Source of the DNA: Rhizoclosmatium globosum | Taxonomy: Eukaryota > Chytridiomycota > Chytridiomycetes > Chytridiales > Chytriomycetaceae | Direction: 5' to 3' | Assembly (NCBI GenBank): GCA_002104985.1 | Contig: MCGO01000040.1 | Location: 248,001-312,000 of the forward strand | Length of the DNA stretch: 64,000 bases | Shown: in pieces, positions 1 to 13,700 of the stretch | Layout: each line of letters starts with the position of its first letter | How positions within the stretch are numbered: the stretch's first letter is position 1 | Program-made: the position numbers and the translations under genes | Notes under the pieces: generated by a model | The model's input: the letters and a program-made list of their open reading frames with translations, nothing else | Databases searched by the model: none | Told to the model about the DNA's origin: nothing

Positions 1-1420
<1,420 letters not shown>

Positions 1421-1483
1421 ATAAACGCTCCTATATCCACGAAATTGATTTCTACAAATAGAAAGTTTATTGAAACCAACATT

Positions 1484-4400
1484 TCATCGCTTTCGATGTC
1501 TCTCTTCATCACTTCCGTATCCACCACCCTTACGCTTTCCGCTCGACGCACCTCCTCCCACATACCGATCCACATGTCGACCACCAGACCGCTACAAGCG
1601 AAAATGCATTAGTACTATAACATACGCCACAAATATAACTTACAGCTCCACCACGATCACGTTCCCTATCTCTCTCCCGATCACGATCCCTGTTCCTGTC
1701 TCTGTCTCGATCATCATACCGTGAAGATGATCCACCTCTGTCCATCGAATCAGAGACACGAGGGAATAGCACCATTCGACCAGTGCTGATTGGTGTGGGA
1801 ACTGGTAATCTCGTCAGGGCATCGACAACGTCATCCAGGGGCAGTTGTGGACCTGAAAATCCAGTTAAAAAAAGGCGTATGAAAATATGAAGGGCAACTG
1901 CACCATTGTAGGATGAAGCTGGGGGTAGTCGGTCCAGGAGAGTCGCAATTGCTTCGGCAATCATAAAGCTGATTGGCGGCTGGATAGCCACAACAGGCTG
2001 ACTTGAGTGGACATACGGTTTGGAAGCTTGAACTGGTGGAGCTTGTGGACAGGTTCAACAGGAATTGGTGCAGTCACAAGGATCTTCTCTGGCAAAAGAG
2101 GCTTGTCTCTGGCTTCGGGTTTATACGCGGTCCATTTTGAAAGATCAGGTTGAGCGATGGCATCAATGTGGAGAGGGTCCAGAGAATGCAGAGACATGAA
2201 TCCTTTGGATGATCAGAATAGGTCCAGCGTTTGGTTTTGATTCCTTTGATGTGGCAGCCAAATGATCTACAACTATTTTTTGTTGAAATTGTCAATAAAT
2301 TCCGAAATCACAATGGATATGTACCTTTGAGGCCAAGTTCTTCTCGAGCCACAAACTGAATATCCAAGAATGACCATCTGTCTCCAAGATGTTTGATTCC
2401 AAGAGCTGAGTCAGCATCTATCCAGGCAAGGAATACGAGTAATGAATACACAGTCAATTAAAATTGAAGAGAATGTGTACCTCCAGGATATGTGTCCCTC
2501 ATGCGACGTTCAACCTTCAAAATATTGGACAAGTCTCCATTTGCCACTTCATTTTTGAAGAACAAGGCCCAGATATCACGTGCTTGTTCAGGAGACAGCA
2601 AAACGAGAGCACGCTCAAACAAGGCACGAGCATCTTTGCATCAGAAGTTAGTCAACTAACACTTAACAAGAGGCAAACAGAACTCACTGTTATCATCGTT
2701 CATTTGAATCAAAAAATCAAGGTAATGCACGATATATCCCGCCGCATTCGCTTGATCTTCCGCAAATGCTTTCATACCCGCTTCGAAAATGTTGCAAGCG
2801 ATTTTGATATCTTTACTTGAATAATATTCCATCAATGCTGCAGCCACGTAGACGTGGTATGTACACAGGTCGGACTTTCTGGCACGTTTGAAGAGGTTTC
2901 GAGCAACAAGCACGCTCTAGAAAACACAAGTCAGAAGAAAGTGTGTGAATGGAAAAAATAAAGGTGAACAAACCTGGGAACGTCGCGCTGACCGCATATA
3001 CACAATCCAAGCCAACGACCAAGCTTCCTTTGCTTGTACCAACTTGCGTTTTCTCGCAATTTCCACCTTCTGTTCAACTTCAGCATTACGTTCCTTTTCC
3101 TTTTCTCGTTCCGCTTCACGACGTTCTCCATCCCAGTCAGTCATATCAACCACTTCTGAACCTTGAGTAAAGCCATGAGAGTATCCCGTTCATGATCGTA
3201 TTTTGCATTGATTTCAGAGACCCAAGATTCAAGATTCGTGATCAAGGTTTCGTAGACTTTTGAAACGACAGCAGCTTCCTTTTTGCGAGATTCTTCGAGT
3301 TCGGCGAGGGCAAATCCGAGAAGGAGACTGGGTTGGGAAAGAAGGAGGAAAAAATTGGGAAAGTTATTATTTTTTTTTCGTGTGGTAAAGAGAGCGGAAC
3401 CAAGAGCGTGTGAGAAAACATGAATGGCGAACCTTCTAGGAAGAGCTTCGACAGCTTGTTGGAGGAGAGCGGCGGCATCGTCAAGTTTTCCGAGTTCAAT
3501 CAAGTAGCGGGCAGCATCGTGCCACAATTCAGGGAAAAAACGCATCATCAAGAGTGCAGATTTATAAGCATATACAACGCGAGAAGACAAGACAGAGGCA
3601 TCTTCGATTCGAAGTGGGTTGTTCTTTTCCCAAGCAATATACTTTTTCCAAGCTCGAAGCTGATGAACAAAGTGGCAGCGGTTTAGATAATCAGATGACA
3701 AGGACTTGTTTGAAGAACATACCACTTCAAAATCAGTTTCAGTCCATTTTGTGGGAGTTGGAAGCCATGTTGGTTGCATCGCGTCAATGGTTGCAGTTAT
3801 GATTTTGAGTTCACGGTATGCAGTACGAGCCATCATATAACCAGCAGATCGTTCTGACAAGAATTTCCTTGCCTTTTGTGGATATGTTAGAAAATCAAAT
3901 TACAGGTAGTGACACATACCGTCAATTTATTGAGACTGTTCTCAAACACATCGTAATCCTTCCAAATTTGCTCAATATTTGAGAGTGGGATGGAGAGAGC
4001 CTTGTGGTACACTTTTCGTTGTAATTCCATCATTTGCTGTTCCTCATACTTTGTGAGAGCCTGTTCGATGCACAGTAAGTACCCAGAACGTTCTAGTGCG
4101 AATAGAGACACACCGTTCCAGCCTTAATGTATGCAATGTACTCAAGCCAGATGCTTCCAGAGTCTTTATCCAAGCCGACATTTGACAGAACCAAATCAAA
4201 GGCCTTGAGGACAATCTGCCTACTTTCTGCCCGTTTCTCTTCGGGCACCGCTGAAGGTGAATGCACGGCCTGGATGTATGTGAGGTAGAAGCGCCAAATG
4301 TCGACTGAGACAATCGAGCGCAGACAGCGGTTAAAGAGGGCCTCGACACGGTCAAATGCCTTGTTTTGCTGCTCGAATTCGATGTAGGCGATCCAGTGTT

Positions 4401-4741
4401 TAGCCTTGATTGATTGATAAGTTCGCCAAAGCAACCAAACCACCAACTAAACAACCAAACCAAAAACAAAAGAAAACAAAAGAAAACAAAAGAAACAAAC
4501 AAACCGAAGTTGGAAACTGAGCAAGCACAGCATCAAAGGCCGCGCGTGCCCCGTCGACGCCGCCACTTCGAATCGCCTCGGCAACAAAGTCTGTCCAGGC
4601 ATCGACCAGCCACGGCTCGGCGTCAACGGCGGCCTTGAGCGTCTCGAGCCGCGATGCCGCCTTCTTGTCCGCCTTGTCCGCCTTGTCCGCCCGCGCTTTC
4701 TTGCCCTCGCTTTCGGGTACTGGTGTCCACGTTGCCTCCAT
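1484..4741 (-). CDS. RNA14: mRNA 3'-end processing factor Rna14 / CstF-77
   Basis: This is a scaffold subunit of the nuclear pre-mRNA cleavage and polyadenylation machinery. The protein starts MEATWTPVPESEGKKARA, has a Lys/Asp-rich linker, then HAT (half-a-TPR) helices with the usual aromatic spacing, for example WLVDAWTDFVAEA, HWIAYIEFEQQNKAFDRVEA and IWRFYLTYIQAVHSP. A Suf-type HAT-C region follows across 1960-3860. Near the C-terminus is a short conserved patch (IAEAIATLLDRLPPASSYNG), the place where CstF-77 binds CstF-64/50 partners. The protein then ends in an Arg/Asp/Glu dipeptide-repeat tail and a basic SGGRHVDRY...RHRKR end reached through a final intron. The first intron (about 4405-4505) is built of CTTTTGTTTT-like repeats. 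Several introns interrupt the gene. Confidence 0.92.
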
Positions 4742-4794
4742 CCTTGTCCCGTGTTTCTCTTCTTTCTCAACAAATAATTAAATAAACGAAAAAA

Positions 4795-7214
4795 ATGATT
4801 AGATCACAGTCAAGGAGCTCTGCTGAGGCTCATTTGGCTGCTGGTATTATTAGCCCTTTTGCAAATGTAATTGGCGCAAAAGGTCAACCGCGTCTACTTG
4901 CTGCCCTCCAAGCAAAGATCAAACACGAAATGACTGTCCTCAACAACCCCTCCGATCCTAGTGATCCTCGAAAACTTCAGATTTATCGTGAAGTATTTGG
5001 TAAGTGACCGACTGATCTGATGGAACCCTCCGATTGTTTAATTCAACTTGGATTGGAACGCGTCTTGACTGACAACTCCATACAGAACGATTCATTAGCG
5101 AATTCAAGACGTATGAATCTATTCTCTCGGAAATTAAAACCGTCTATGATATGTCTATTCATGCTCAAAACCTGAAGATTCTTGAATTGGAGCCCTTCAA
5201 AGCCAAAACTGCCACTCTTCGTTACGAGTTTGCTCAGGAAGTTGACAAACTCAGGCAAGAAGCCATCATGAGACTTGAAGAATTGGAGTAAGTCTTCTGA
5301 GATGAATGCGTGACATGTTGATAGAATCTAATTGAAACTTACAAATTGTCATAGGGAAAAGAATCGTGTCTTGCAAACAAGTAATGAAGCATACCAATCC
5401 GAAATTAGTAACTTGAAAGGACACCTTAAGGCACTTGCGGAAGAGTTACGTCTAAAAGATGCGGCAGGATCAGAAGAGGAAGTTATGCGAAGCCAGATTC
5501 ATTACTTACAGCAACAAATTGAATTGAATGAAGTGGCGTACACAGAAGAACTCTCGAAACGAGACGCCGAAATAACTTCCCTTCAATTTCAAGTGCAAAA
5601 AAAGACGGATGAATGCAAAAAAGCTACCACGGAGAATGTGTCTTTGAAATGGTCGTTGGGTCAAAAAGTACCTCGTTCAAGTTTAAATGAAAAAGTCTCC
5701 GAGAACGAAGCATTACAAAAACAAATCAAGACGATGGAAACTGAGATTTCAAATTTGAAGGCTGAGCTCGAAAAAGCAAATTATAACCTGGGACTGAAAG
5801 TAGCTCAAATCAAGAAAATGCAAGGAGATGGGAAAGGAAACTTTCCAGATTGGGAATACGTTAGATGTAAGCTCCTCAAGAAATAAGTTATGGAATTGTA
5901 TTAACCATACGTAACAGACAACTGTCCTGGCCAAATTCAGGATTGGGTTTCTGCATGTCGGGTTCAGACAACAACGAAACCATTGTCATCTTATTGCGCC
6001 AGTTGTTATTCGTAAGCACTGTACTTTCCGCTACACTCTTAACATCTCTCTTAGCTCAAGTCTTCCAAGTCCCAAGTGCAAACAATTCAAGTCGTCGTCA
6101 AGTAAGGTTTTCCCCCTTTTTCGTTCATTCAATAACAGTTAAAAAAATAGCGAGCCTCAACCTATCATACAGCAAGTTATTGCACCGCCCACAGTTGAAG
6201 ACGAAAAGTACTTTATCGGCATGGGGTTGGGATCCGATATTCCAAAGTATTTGAGGTACAAAGGAAAAGTGCCGAACCGTATGCTTTCAAGAAAAGACAT
6301 CACGTCTCTTGTGAATGACATTTGGACAGCGAAAACTGTGTTTGACGCGAATCCCAAGAATCTAAAGGTATGTATAAATATTTTGCCGTTTGAGTGTAAT
6401 TCTCTGTATAGAATCTGTCAGAGTTTTTGTACCTATTCTTGAAGAAACGGTTTGGTTCACAAGATATTGTTGCAGAGTGGGGGTACAATATTTACAAGGC
6501 ATCCATCAAGTACTCCAGTCAAAGTGCTGACTGTCAACTGTTTTCTAATGTTCTCGAAGGTTTCAACTGAATGTTCGTTCCTTGTTGACTATAACTGAAA
6601 GAATAATATAGGGCATGCGGACGAAGAAGTGTTTCACCAATTGCAAGAAACCATCGAACTACTCAAGAATATGTTTTATAAATGCGATATGGCGCTGAAC
6701 AGTACATCGTGTGGAACTCTGCCGAAAGGGGAATGTCACAAATTGATGAGACAGTTCTGGCCAGAAAAGACGGAAAACCAATTATTGGCATTGAAAAATG
6801 TAAGTTCTTGCTTCTAAAGTCTTTTTTGGTACTGAATTGAATTGTATGAAGGCTATGGATGCAGATCAGCCAGGTGAAGTCCTCTCCTATTCATGGCTCT
6901 TCTCTTCAGACTCGGACAGTGTCTTCTTGGACCTTCTTAAAGAGCAAGAAAATGAATTGCGAGAATCTTATATCCGGGGAATTCAGGCTGCCATTACAGC
7001 TGGTTCCCGTGACACGAAATTCTCATCACAAGATGTTATGCGAGGACTAGTGTTGTACGACTCAGAAAAGCCTCGAGAAGACTTGGACAAGTATCTGGTT
7101 CGTGGATTTGCACTCGAATTGGAAGCCATCAAACCAAAGACTATGATTGAACTTTCGCTGTTCCTTTCCAATTTGAAACGAGGAGCACTATGGCACGGGA
7201 AACGAAAAGGATGA
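4795..7214 (+). CDS. TSNAXIP1: TSNAXIP1-like ciliary coiled-coil protein
   Basis: The protein resembles translin-associated factor X-interacting protein 1, a family restricted to lineages with motile cilia or flagella. Its N-terminal domain holds the typical pattern PRLLAALQAKIKHEM...REVFG, then ERFISEFKTYESILSEIKTVY and LEPFKAKTATLRYEF. A long coiled coil follows at 5350-5830 with heptads of Leu, Glu and Lys. The C-terminal half has the second conserved block (DWVSAC, then NNETIVILLRQLLF; FIGMGLGSDIPKYLRYKGKV). One base appears missing in the GGG run at 5960-5962; restoring the frame gives a continuous conserved domain. About seven short introns are present. The gene ends 31 bp before the convergent DNMT2 stop. 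A role in the zoospore axoneme is inferred from the family. Confidence 0.85.
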
Positions 7215-7245
7215 AGAACAATGTCATATAAAGTACACAAATACT

Positions 7246-8389
7246 TCATTTTCTTTCGTTCTGCTCAGAAAAGAAGGAATGTTTCATAAGTTCTCCAATC
7301 ACCTTCACATTCAACGAGTTTCCAAGCAATTTCCACTGCTGCCCCATGGATACACTCTTTGGAAATTCCAGTTTGTGCGAGGAAGGTGAGCTTTCCTTTG
7401 CATCAATGGGAAACGCATGGAGACGAGCTACTTCCACTGGAGTCAGGAACCTGAGCCCCAGCTCAATGATTGAAGCACTATCATCAAAGTTTGGCGTAAC
7501 CACCTCCATTTTTTGTGTTTGGAGGAAAGATCCAGATCGTGTCACCATCTTTGTTCCATATGATTTGGTCACTGTTGACGTACGCAAGGACTCCGGCCTC
7601 ACAATATCAAAACGAAATGAAGGTCGGCTTGAAATGTAGTTGGCAGGTAAGAGGTATGGTGAGGTATCAGTCAAATCTTCCAGGTATTCCGAAAGTGGAG
7701 GAACAGTCAATGCGGACCCATCCAATGGCCATTCCGTTTTCAAATCAAGCGTTAAATTTGGTTCCGTCCCATCAGTGTCTACAGGTGTTCTTGACGTTTT
7801 GCTGCCAGGTAATACCTCCTTCTATCATTGGAATCCCAAACTGGAGAGGCGACACAATATACTCTTGATATTCATATCCCAACTTTTGAAGACACGTCAC
7901 GACCAAGTTCCGACACACGCTCGTTTCAAAGTTGGGTACATTTTCCAAGAAGAGGTATTTTGGCGGTGAAGCCAGTTTCGGGAGGAGGTCCAGCAGGTGG
8001 AGCAGGGGTTTTGAGCGATCGTCTTTGTCATCGAGCGCCTTTCCACCTGAAGTGAAGGGCTGGCAGGGAGGAGAGAGGAGCCACAGGTCAACGTGGCCGT
8101 ACCGTTCAATGTCCTTTGGAGTGAGCACGGCAATTGTCTTTGTTGATGGTTTTGAAGCAAAGTTGTGTTCGTAGACCGAGTTTGCGATTTGGTTGATGTC
8201 AAAGGCGGCGAGGACTTCGGGCGCAGTTGAAGTGTTCTTCAGCGCATGTTCAAGGCCGTAGTGAAGTCCGCCGATTCCACTGAAGAACTCGAGGGCCCTG
8301 ATTCTTGAAGATGGCTCGGAACTGGCGATGGTTCGGTGTTTGGCAGCGTGTTCCGTTGTCGAGTCTTCTGATGCTCGTTTTTGTGACAT
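7246..8389 (-). CDS. TRDMT1: DNMT2-type tRNA (cytosine-5) methyltransferase
   Basis: This is an AdoMet-dependent methyltransferase of the Dnmt2 family, which methylates C38 of tRNA-Asp and related tRNAs. Motif I is ALEFFSGIGGLHYGLEHAL, motif IV with the catalytic cysteine is LLSPPCQPFTSGGKA, motif VI is LFLENV, and the motif VIII area is SPLQFGIP, continuing NDRRRYYLAAK in another frame. The C-terminal half has FLTPVEVARLHAFP and the family ending LLGNSLNVKVIGELM. Two apparent frame breaks fall near 7826 and 7805, where the conserved protein continues with a single-base shift. The Dnmt2-diagnostic CFT tripeptide reads TVT here, before KSYG (see findings). There are no clear introns. The start at 8389 gives a short Ser/Glu-rich leader before motif I. 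Confidence 0.92.
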
Positions 8390-8915
8390 CTTCTCGTTCA
8401 GTGGAAAAAAGAAAAGCTATGTATATATACTAGCAATAGAAGTAGCGTGGGGATGTCTATTATACTTTCGTCAGTCGCGAATGTCTTGTGAGGCAGTGTA
8501 AGTTGTAGTATTAACTAATGTTCCAGTCCTATTCTGCAACGTCCGTCACTACAGGCATCAACGCACAATGCATTACACGGAAGGGGTTGTCGAGTTTGGA
8601 TTGAAGGGGCGATCTTGGTCTGTCGGAGATCGAACTCGTGCAGTCCTTCATCAATATCCGCTTTCGTCCTGGCCAAATACCGGCCCCAAGAATGAGCGAA
8701 TAATGCTGTCAATTTATGTCATAACGTTAGCTGACGCACGGTGAATCATCTTTGGCCCTCCATCAATTAGGAGGTTGTTTTTCAACATCGGACGATGGCC
8801 TGACATTCAGAAATTTCGAGCAACTACAAAAACTACAAACCAAATCATCCTTGCGACTATCGTCAATAGTGTGAACTTCAAGTTATACGTTTGTTAAACC
8901 CCTTGAACCAAAAAT
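8390..8915. other. Intergenic region between DNMT2 and ERG1, possible small gene
   Basis: This 526-bp gap separates two divergently transcribed genes and should hold both promoters. It also contains an open plus-strand stretch running from a putative splice acceptor at about 8525 to a stop near 8745. Read in frame it has VRHYRHQRTMHYTEGVVEFG and later GRSWSVGDRTRAVLHQYP. A possible start is the ATG at 8481, joined through a very short 29-nt GT-AG gap. I do not recognise the product. It could equally be unused open frame, and an antisense frame of 65 codons is also open. Confidence 0.3.
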
Positions 8916-10572
8916 ATGCCTTCTTTGCCTACTGTCGAGTTTGACGTGAGTTATTATCGCCCCACTTTGTCATCTGAAAGGTTGTGACTCACTCTTGGGG
9001 CTAACAGGTGATTATTGTCGGTGCGGGTATTGCGGGAACTGCTATGGCCCATGCACTTGGCACTGACGGTCGCAAGGTCTTGCTGCTCGAGCGAGACTGG
9101 AGGGAGCCAGATCGTATTGTTGGGGAGCTCCTGCAACCTGGAGGCATCAAGGCACTGGAAAGCCTCGGACTTGAGAGTGAGTTTAAGGTTCTCGACTGGG
9201 ATGTATCTGATGATGTTTCTTGACAGAGTGTTTGGAGGGAATCGACGCCATTCATTGCAAAGGATACAATGTCATTCAAGACAAGAACTCAGTGCTCTTG
9301 CCATACTCCTATGAGAATGCCAAGAATGGTTGCGGATTCCACCATGGAAAGTTTATCATGTCGTTGCGTACAGCCGCTAAAGCCGCTCCAAAGTGAGTTC
9401 TTTCAAGCCTTCTTTCCCTTCAATTAATTAACTTTATTTTAGTGTTACCTGTGTGGAAGGAACTGTCAAGACGCTGCTCACGGACAAAGACGACGAAAGT
9501 CACGTTATTGGAGTATCATATTCAACAAAAACCGACAAGGAAAATGACAAGCTGGCCTATGCTCCCCTTACTATCGTATGTGACGGATGTCACTCCAAAT
9601 TCAGAAAGGAAGTCAACAAGAAGCAGGTCACTGTCAGCTCGACTTTTGTTGGGTAAGAATCGAATTGATCCTCAGCACTTCAATCTTAACAATTTTCATT
9701 TAGAATGATCTTGGAAGACTGCAAATTACCAAACCCAGGCCACGGACACGTCGTTCTGGTTGACCCATCGCCAATCCTTCTCTACCAAATCGGAACTCAT
9801 GATACTCGAGCCCTTATCGATATTCCAGGATCAAAAATTCCCTCCCTCGCGAATGGCGACCTTTCCAAGTATATGATGGAGAAAGTTCTCCCTCAACTCC
9901 CTGAATCTGTACACCCGTCCTTCATTGCCGCCGTCAAAAAGGGAAACCTCAAATCCATGCCAAACCAACACCTCCCACCTGCCACCAACACTCGCAAAGG
10001 TCTCTTGCTTCTCGGAGATGCAAACAACATGAGACATCCGCTTACTGGAGGTGGTATGACTGTCGCATTCTGGGATGTCGTTCACGTGCGAGACTTGTTG
10101 AGGGAAGTGGATGATTTGGAGAACTATGACTTGGTCCAGAAGCAGATGAAGAGTTTGCACTGGAGAAGGAAGCAGTTGAGTTCGACTGTCAACATTTTGG
10201 CGAATGCTTTGTACGCACTGTTTGCTGCAGGCGGTGGTATGTATCAATGTTAACGTAGGACTTTTTTCAATCATTAACTTTGCATCTTCGCTCTTAGACT
10301 CGTTCGAAAAAGTTCTTCAAGATGGCTGTATGGAATACTTCAAGCTCGGTGGTATCTGTGTGTCTACACCTATTGGGTTGTTGTCTGGAATGTTGCATGA
10401 CCCTAAGGCACTTATTACCCACTTCTTCGCCGTCGCTTTCTACGGCATGTACATCCAAATGACACGAGGGCCCCTGTACCTTCTTCCATATCTGCTATTC
10501 AGAGCCATCGGTGCTTTGGTGGTGGCCGCAATAATTGTATTCCCACTCATGATGTTCGAGTTGCAGAATTAG
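8916..10572 (+). CDS. ERG1: Squalene monooxygenase (squalene epoxidase)
   Basis: This is an FAD- and NADPH-dependent enzyme of the ER membrane that converts squalene to 2,3-oxidosqualene, the entry into ergosterol synthesis. The first exon is 8916-8945 (MPSLPTVEFD). The second opens directly into the dinucleotide-binding motif VIIVGAGIAGTAMAHALG and the ERDWREPDRIVGELLQPGG block typical of squalene epoxidases. The FAD-contact motif LLLGDANNMRHPLTGGGMTV lies near 10015-10065. The C-terminal exon is hydrophobic (LYLLPYLLFRAIGALVVAAI), as expected for membrane association. Five short introns are readable, including 8946-9007. The length of about 460 residues matches the family. No frame breaks were seen, unlike its neighbours. 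Confidence 0.97.
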
Positions 10573-10728
10573 ACTTGTTTTTTCTTTTCTTTTTCTTCTT
10601 TCTGTTTTCTGACAGTGCCATAAAATACTTCTCCTTACCTTTTAATGTGTCGAAATAGATCCTTGCAGAAGAATTGCACTAAATTAAACAAGCACATGCG
10701 TTGTCGAGCACGGGTCTAAGACCAGATG

Positions 10729-10734
10729 AATAAA
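10729..10734 (+). terminator. AATAAA polyadenylation signal of ERG1
   Basis: A canonical AATAAA hexamer lies about 157 bp after the ERG1 stop and just before the end of the convergent channel gene. Placement suits a polyadenylation signal, but no transcript evidence is available here. Confidence 0.45.
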
Positions 10735-10750
10735 GAAAGAAATTGTATTC

Positions 10751-13700
10751 TCAAAACATATTGCTTAGTCGTCTAGATCGTTGAGTGTGGATGGATTGAT
10801 TAAAACTAGAAGCATAATCTTCGGGAATTCCTTGCTCCATCCTAACCCTCATCATTCTCTCCTCATATATCTGATCAATTCTGTATCTAATATCTTCAAA
10901 CTCCAAAATAATGGCTTGGAAATCTTTGGCGCTGAGAGAGTATAAATTACATGCAGTTGCAGCCTGGACTGATGCTGTTCTTGGAATATTTGCAATCAAT
11001 GCAACCTCTAAAACACCATAAATTTAAAAAAACAATTGGTTCACAAAATCTCTTAACATACCTCCAAAGAAGTTGCCATCGTCAAATGACGCAACTATGC
11101 AGCCATTCACAATGATATTCACAGTTCCAGAAAGCACAAAGAACATTTCTGTTGATCTCTCCCCTTGATTGAAAACGTAGTCACCTGGAACAAAAAAGAC
11201 TGGTACTAAGGCTGTTGCAATTTTACCCATGAATATATCATCTCGCCCATCGCCACAGTTTCGCTTCAAGAATGGCACTTTCTCAATGAGCCTTTTGCAG
11301 TTCATCGTGGAGATTTCCTATTTATAATCGAGTAAGAATTCAAAAACCTAACATTTAAGACAGACCCTTCTGAGTGATTCATTCATGTCAGCCAATAAAC
11401 TGCTTTCCTCAAAGTACTTTCCGCGATATTTGAAGTCATAATAATCCAAAAGCTTTTTACTGGTTCGATTGTCTATCTGTTTCCAATGCAAGTACTCAGT
11501 CAATTCATCAATCTTTTGGCGGTACAGCTTTCCAGGTGCATCATAAGATATTGCAGCAGAAGAAACCAGTCCAATGAGTATGGCGTATAGTACGGCACCA
11601 ATGGCACTGAATATAAACGCTGCAATCTGTTCAGCGCTGGTACCAGCTCTGTTTTGTTAAGTTAGAAACTTGGAATAGAGTAAAATAATAGTACATGAAC
11701 TCAAGAGGGAATATGTTTCCTATTGACTGAAAGATGTACCTAATTAAGCCTTTGAAGCAATATAAAATGAGCTTGAGTCACCTGCAGTATCATCCAGACA
11801 TAGCGATCTCCTGGAGATGCCATTTCTATTCCTCCAGGATATAACGACCAATGCGTGAATTGCAAATTCCATTGTGTGAAATTGTACGTTTCACCCAGAA
11901 AATACAAGATGCAAGCTTGTATATGAATGTATATTATCAACAGCAGACAGAGAGACAAAATCATGGATAAGTATTTCCTATTCCAGCCGTGTTTTGGATT
12001 CGCATGTTGATAAACTCGAAGAATGGGTTTTGTGAAACCATTCTCGGAAGTCGCAAAGTTCTAATAAGGCATATCATCGCAAGAGGAAAGTAAACTGTTT
12101 GATTTGTAAGTATTTCTGACCAAGGAATCTGTTTTCGGGTTAATCGTTGACTGTGATTTTAAAGCAACTTACGGCTGAGAAAATATCAATTGCGAGATAA
12201 TACTTAAGATAGTAACTTTGCCATCGATCTAGTTTCTCTGGAATTCGAAGCTGTTTGCTTGACTTTCGCGTTTGCATCGGTGGTGTGACAAAACTTATGA
12301 GCGACTCTAGAATCAGTATGGCTGAGACACTTGTGTTCAAAGTTTAATACGTAAAACCCACTTTTTTGATTATGTTACTTACGAGAAAGAAATGGTGGAA
12401 CAAGCAGTGCATGATTGGCTGTAAAAGGCAGCACGGAAAGGCCAATAAAAGATTAAGAAGAAATAAAACCCTTCATGACAGATATTAGTAAAGAAATTAT
12501 TGATTACTGTAACTTACATATTGTCAGTATAGTAAATAGCGATGCAAACGGCGAGTTTGTGTGAATTCCCGTCGAAAACAATCCAATTTCAACATTGACC
12601 TCCAGCTCTTCGGCAGAAGAAAATAGTCAAATCCGCGGTCTTCAAACATTGAAGTAAACAGCAAGTGATCTTTCCAAGTCTTTTTTCGATTCTTGTTAAC
12701 GCTCTTTGCAGCTTTTGCAGGCTTGCGTTGTGGCATTGGTGGAAGATCAGGGATTGGCTTCTCAGACACAACAACACCCGATGAGAAGTTGTTTTTTAAG
12801 CTGGAGATGGCCATACTTTTGACGGATTCCCTTTGACCGCCTCCAGAATCCCTGTCATTACCCTGCTTCCAATCTCAGCTTGTTCAAAAATACTTTTTCC
12901 GGGAGTTCCCCTCTCGACATTTTTCCAACTTGGTTCACGTTCCCATTGATTTTGTTGCTGTTGTTGTGTTTTGAGATGTTCTTCAGGATTATCTGTTTTC
13001 ATGTCCACTGAATGCGTCGTTCCAAACTCACTTGAGTCTCCTGTATCTACTGGGTGTATAATATTGAATAAAGGACTTCGACTTTGTCGACCATCGTCTT
13101 CTTGTGCTTGTAACAGTGATCCTGCAATTGATGTTCGCCGTGATCCTGCGAAAGGTGCATTTTTGGGGCGACCAATGGTCGTTACAGTTTTAGAGTATAC
13201 TTCAGGAAGGTTGGAAGCAGATACAGTGTTTCTTGGCACAGGTTCCGGGTCTTTTACTCCTAGCACAATTTGCTCACCCATTTTCCAATACTCGTTGCTG
13301 ATGGAGAAACGCTGGAATTCGTGGTGAGAGAGGAATCTGTGCCTATGGTAGCATCTGTTTTCCTTCTAATGTTTGATAAGGCTGGTTGTGGAGTATCTAG
13401 TGTTTCAGGCTGGTAACTTGTTGATTTAGCGCGCTTAATATCATCATAGTTAGAAACCATCTTTCTTGATTCCTGAGACGCTGCGCGAATGTAATCTTTA
13501 TCATCCCACTTGACACCAAGACTGGGAGAGGAAGGCGGCATTGAAGCTGTATTGCTCTTTTGAGATGTTGCTGAAATTGCGGATACTTGAGATTTTGTTG
13601 TTGGATCACGTTTTAGCTTGTTATTCCCGGCTGCTTTGTTGATTTGAAGTAAAGGCAAGGCGTTGGCACTCATTTGAACGATTGGGAGGGCAGTCACAGT

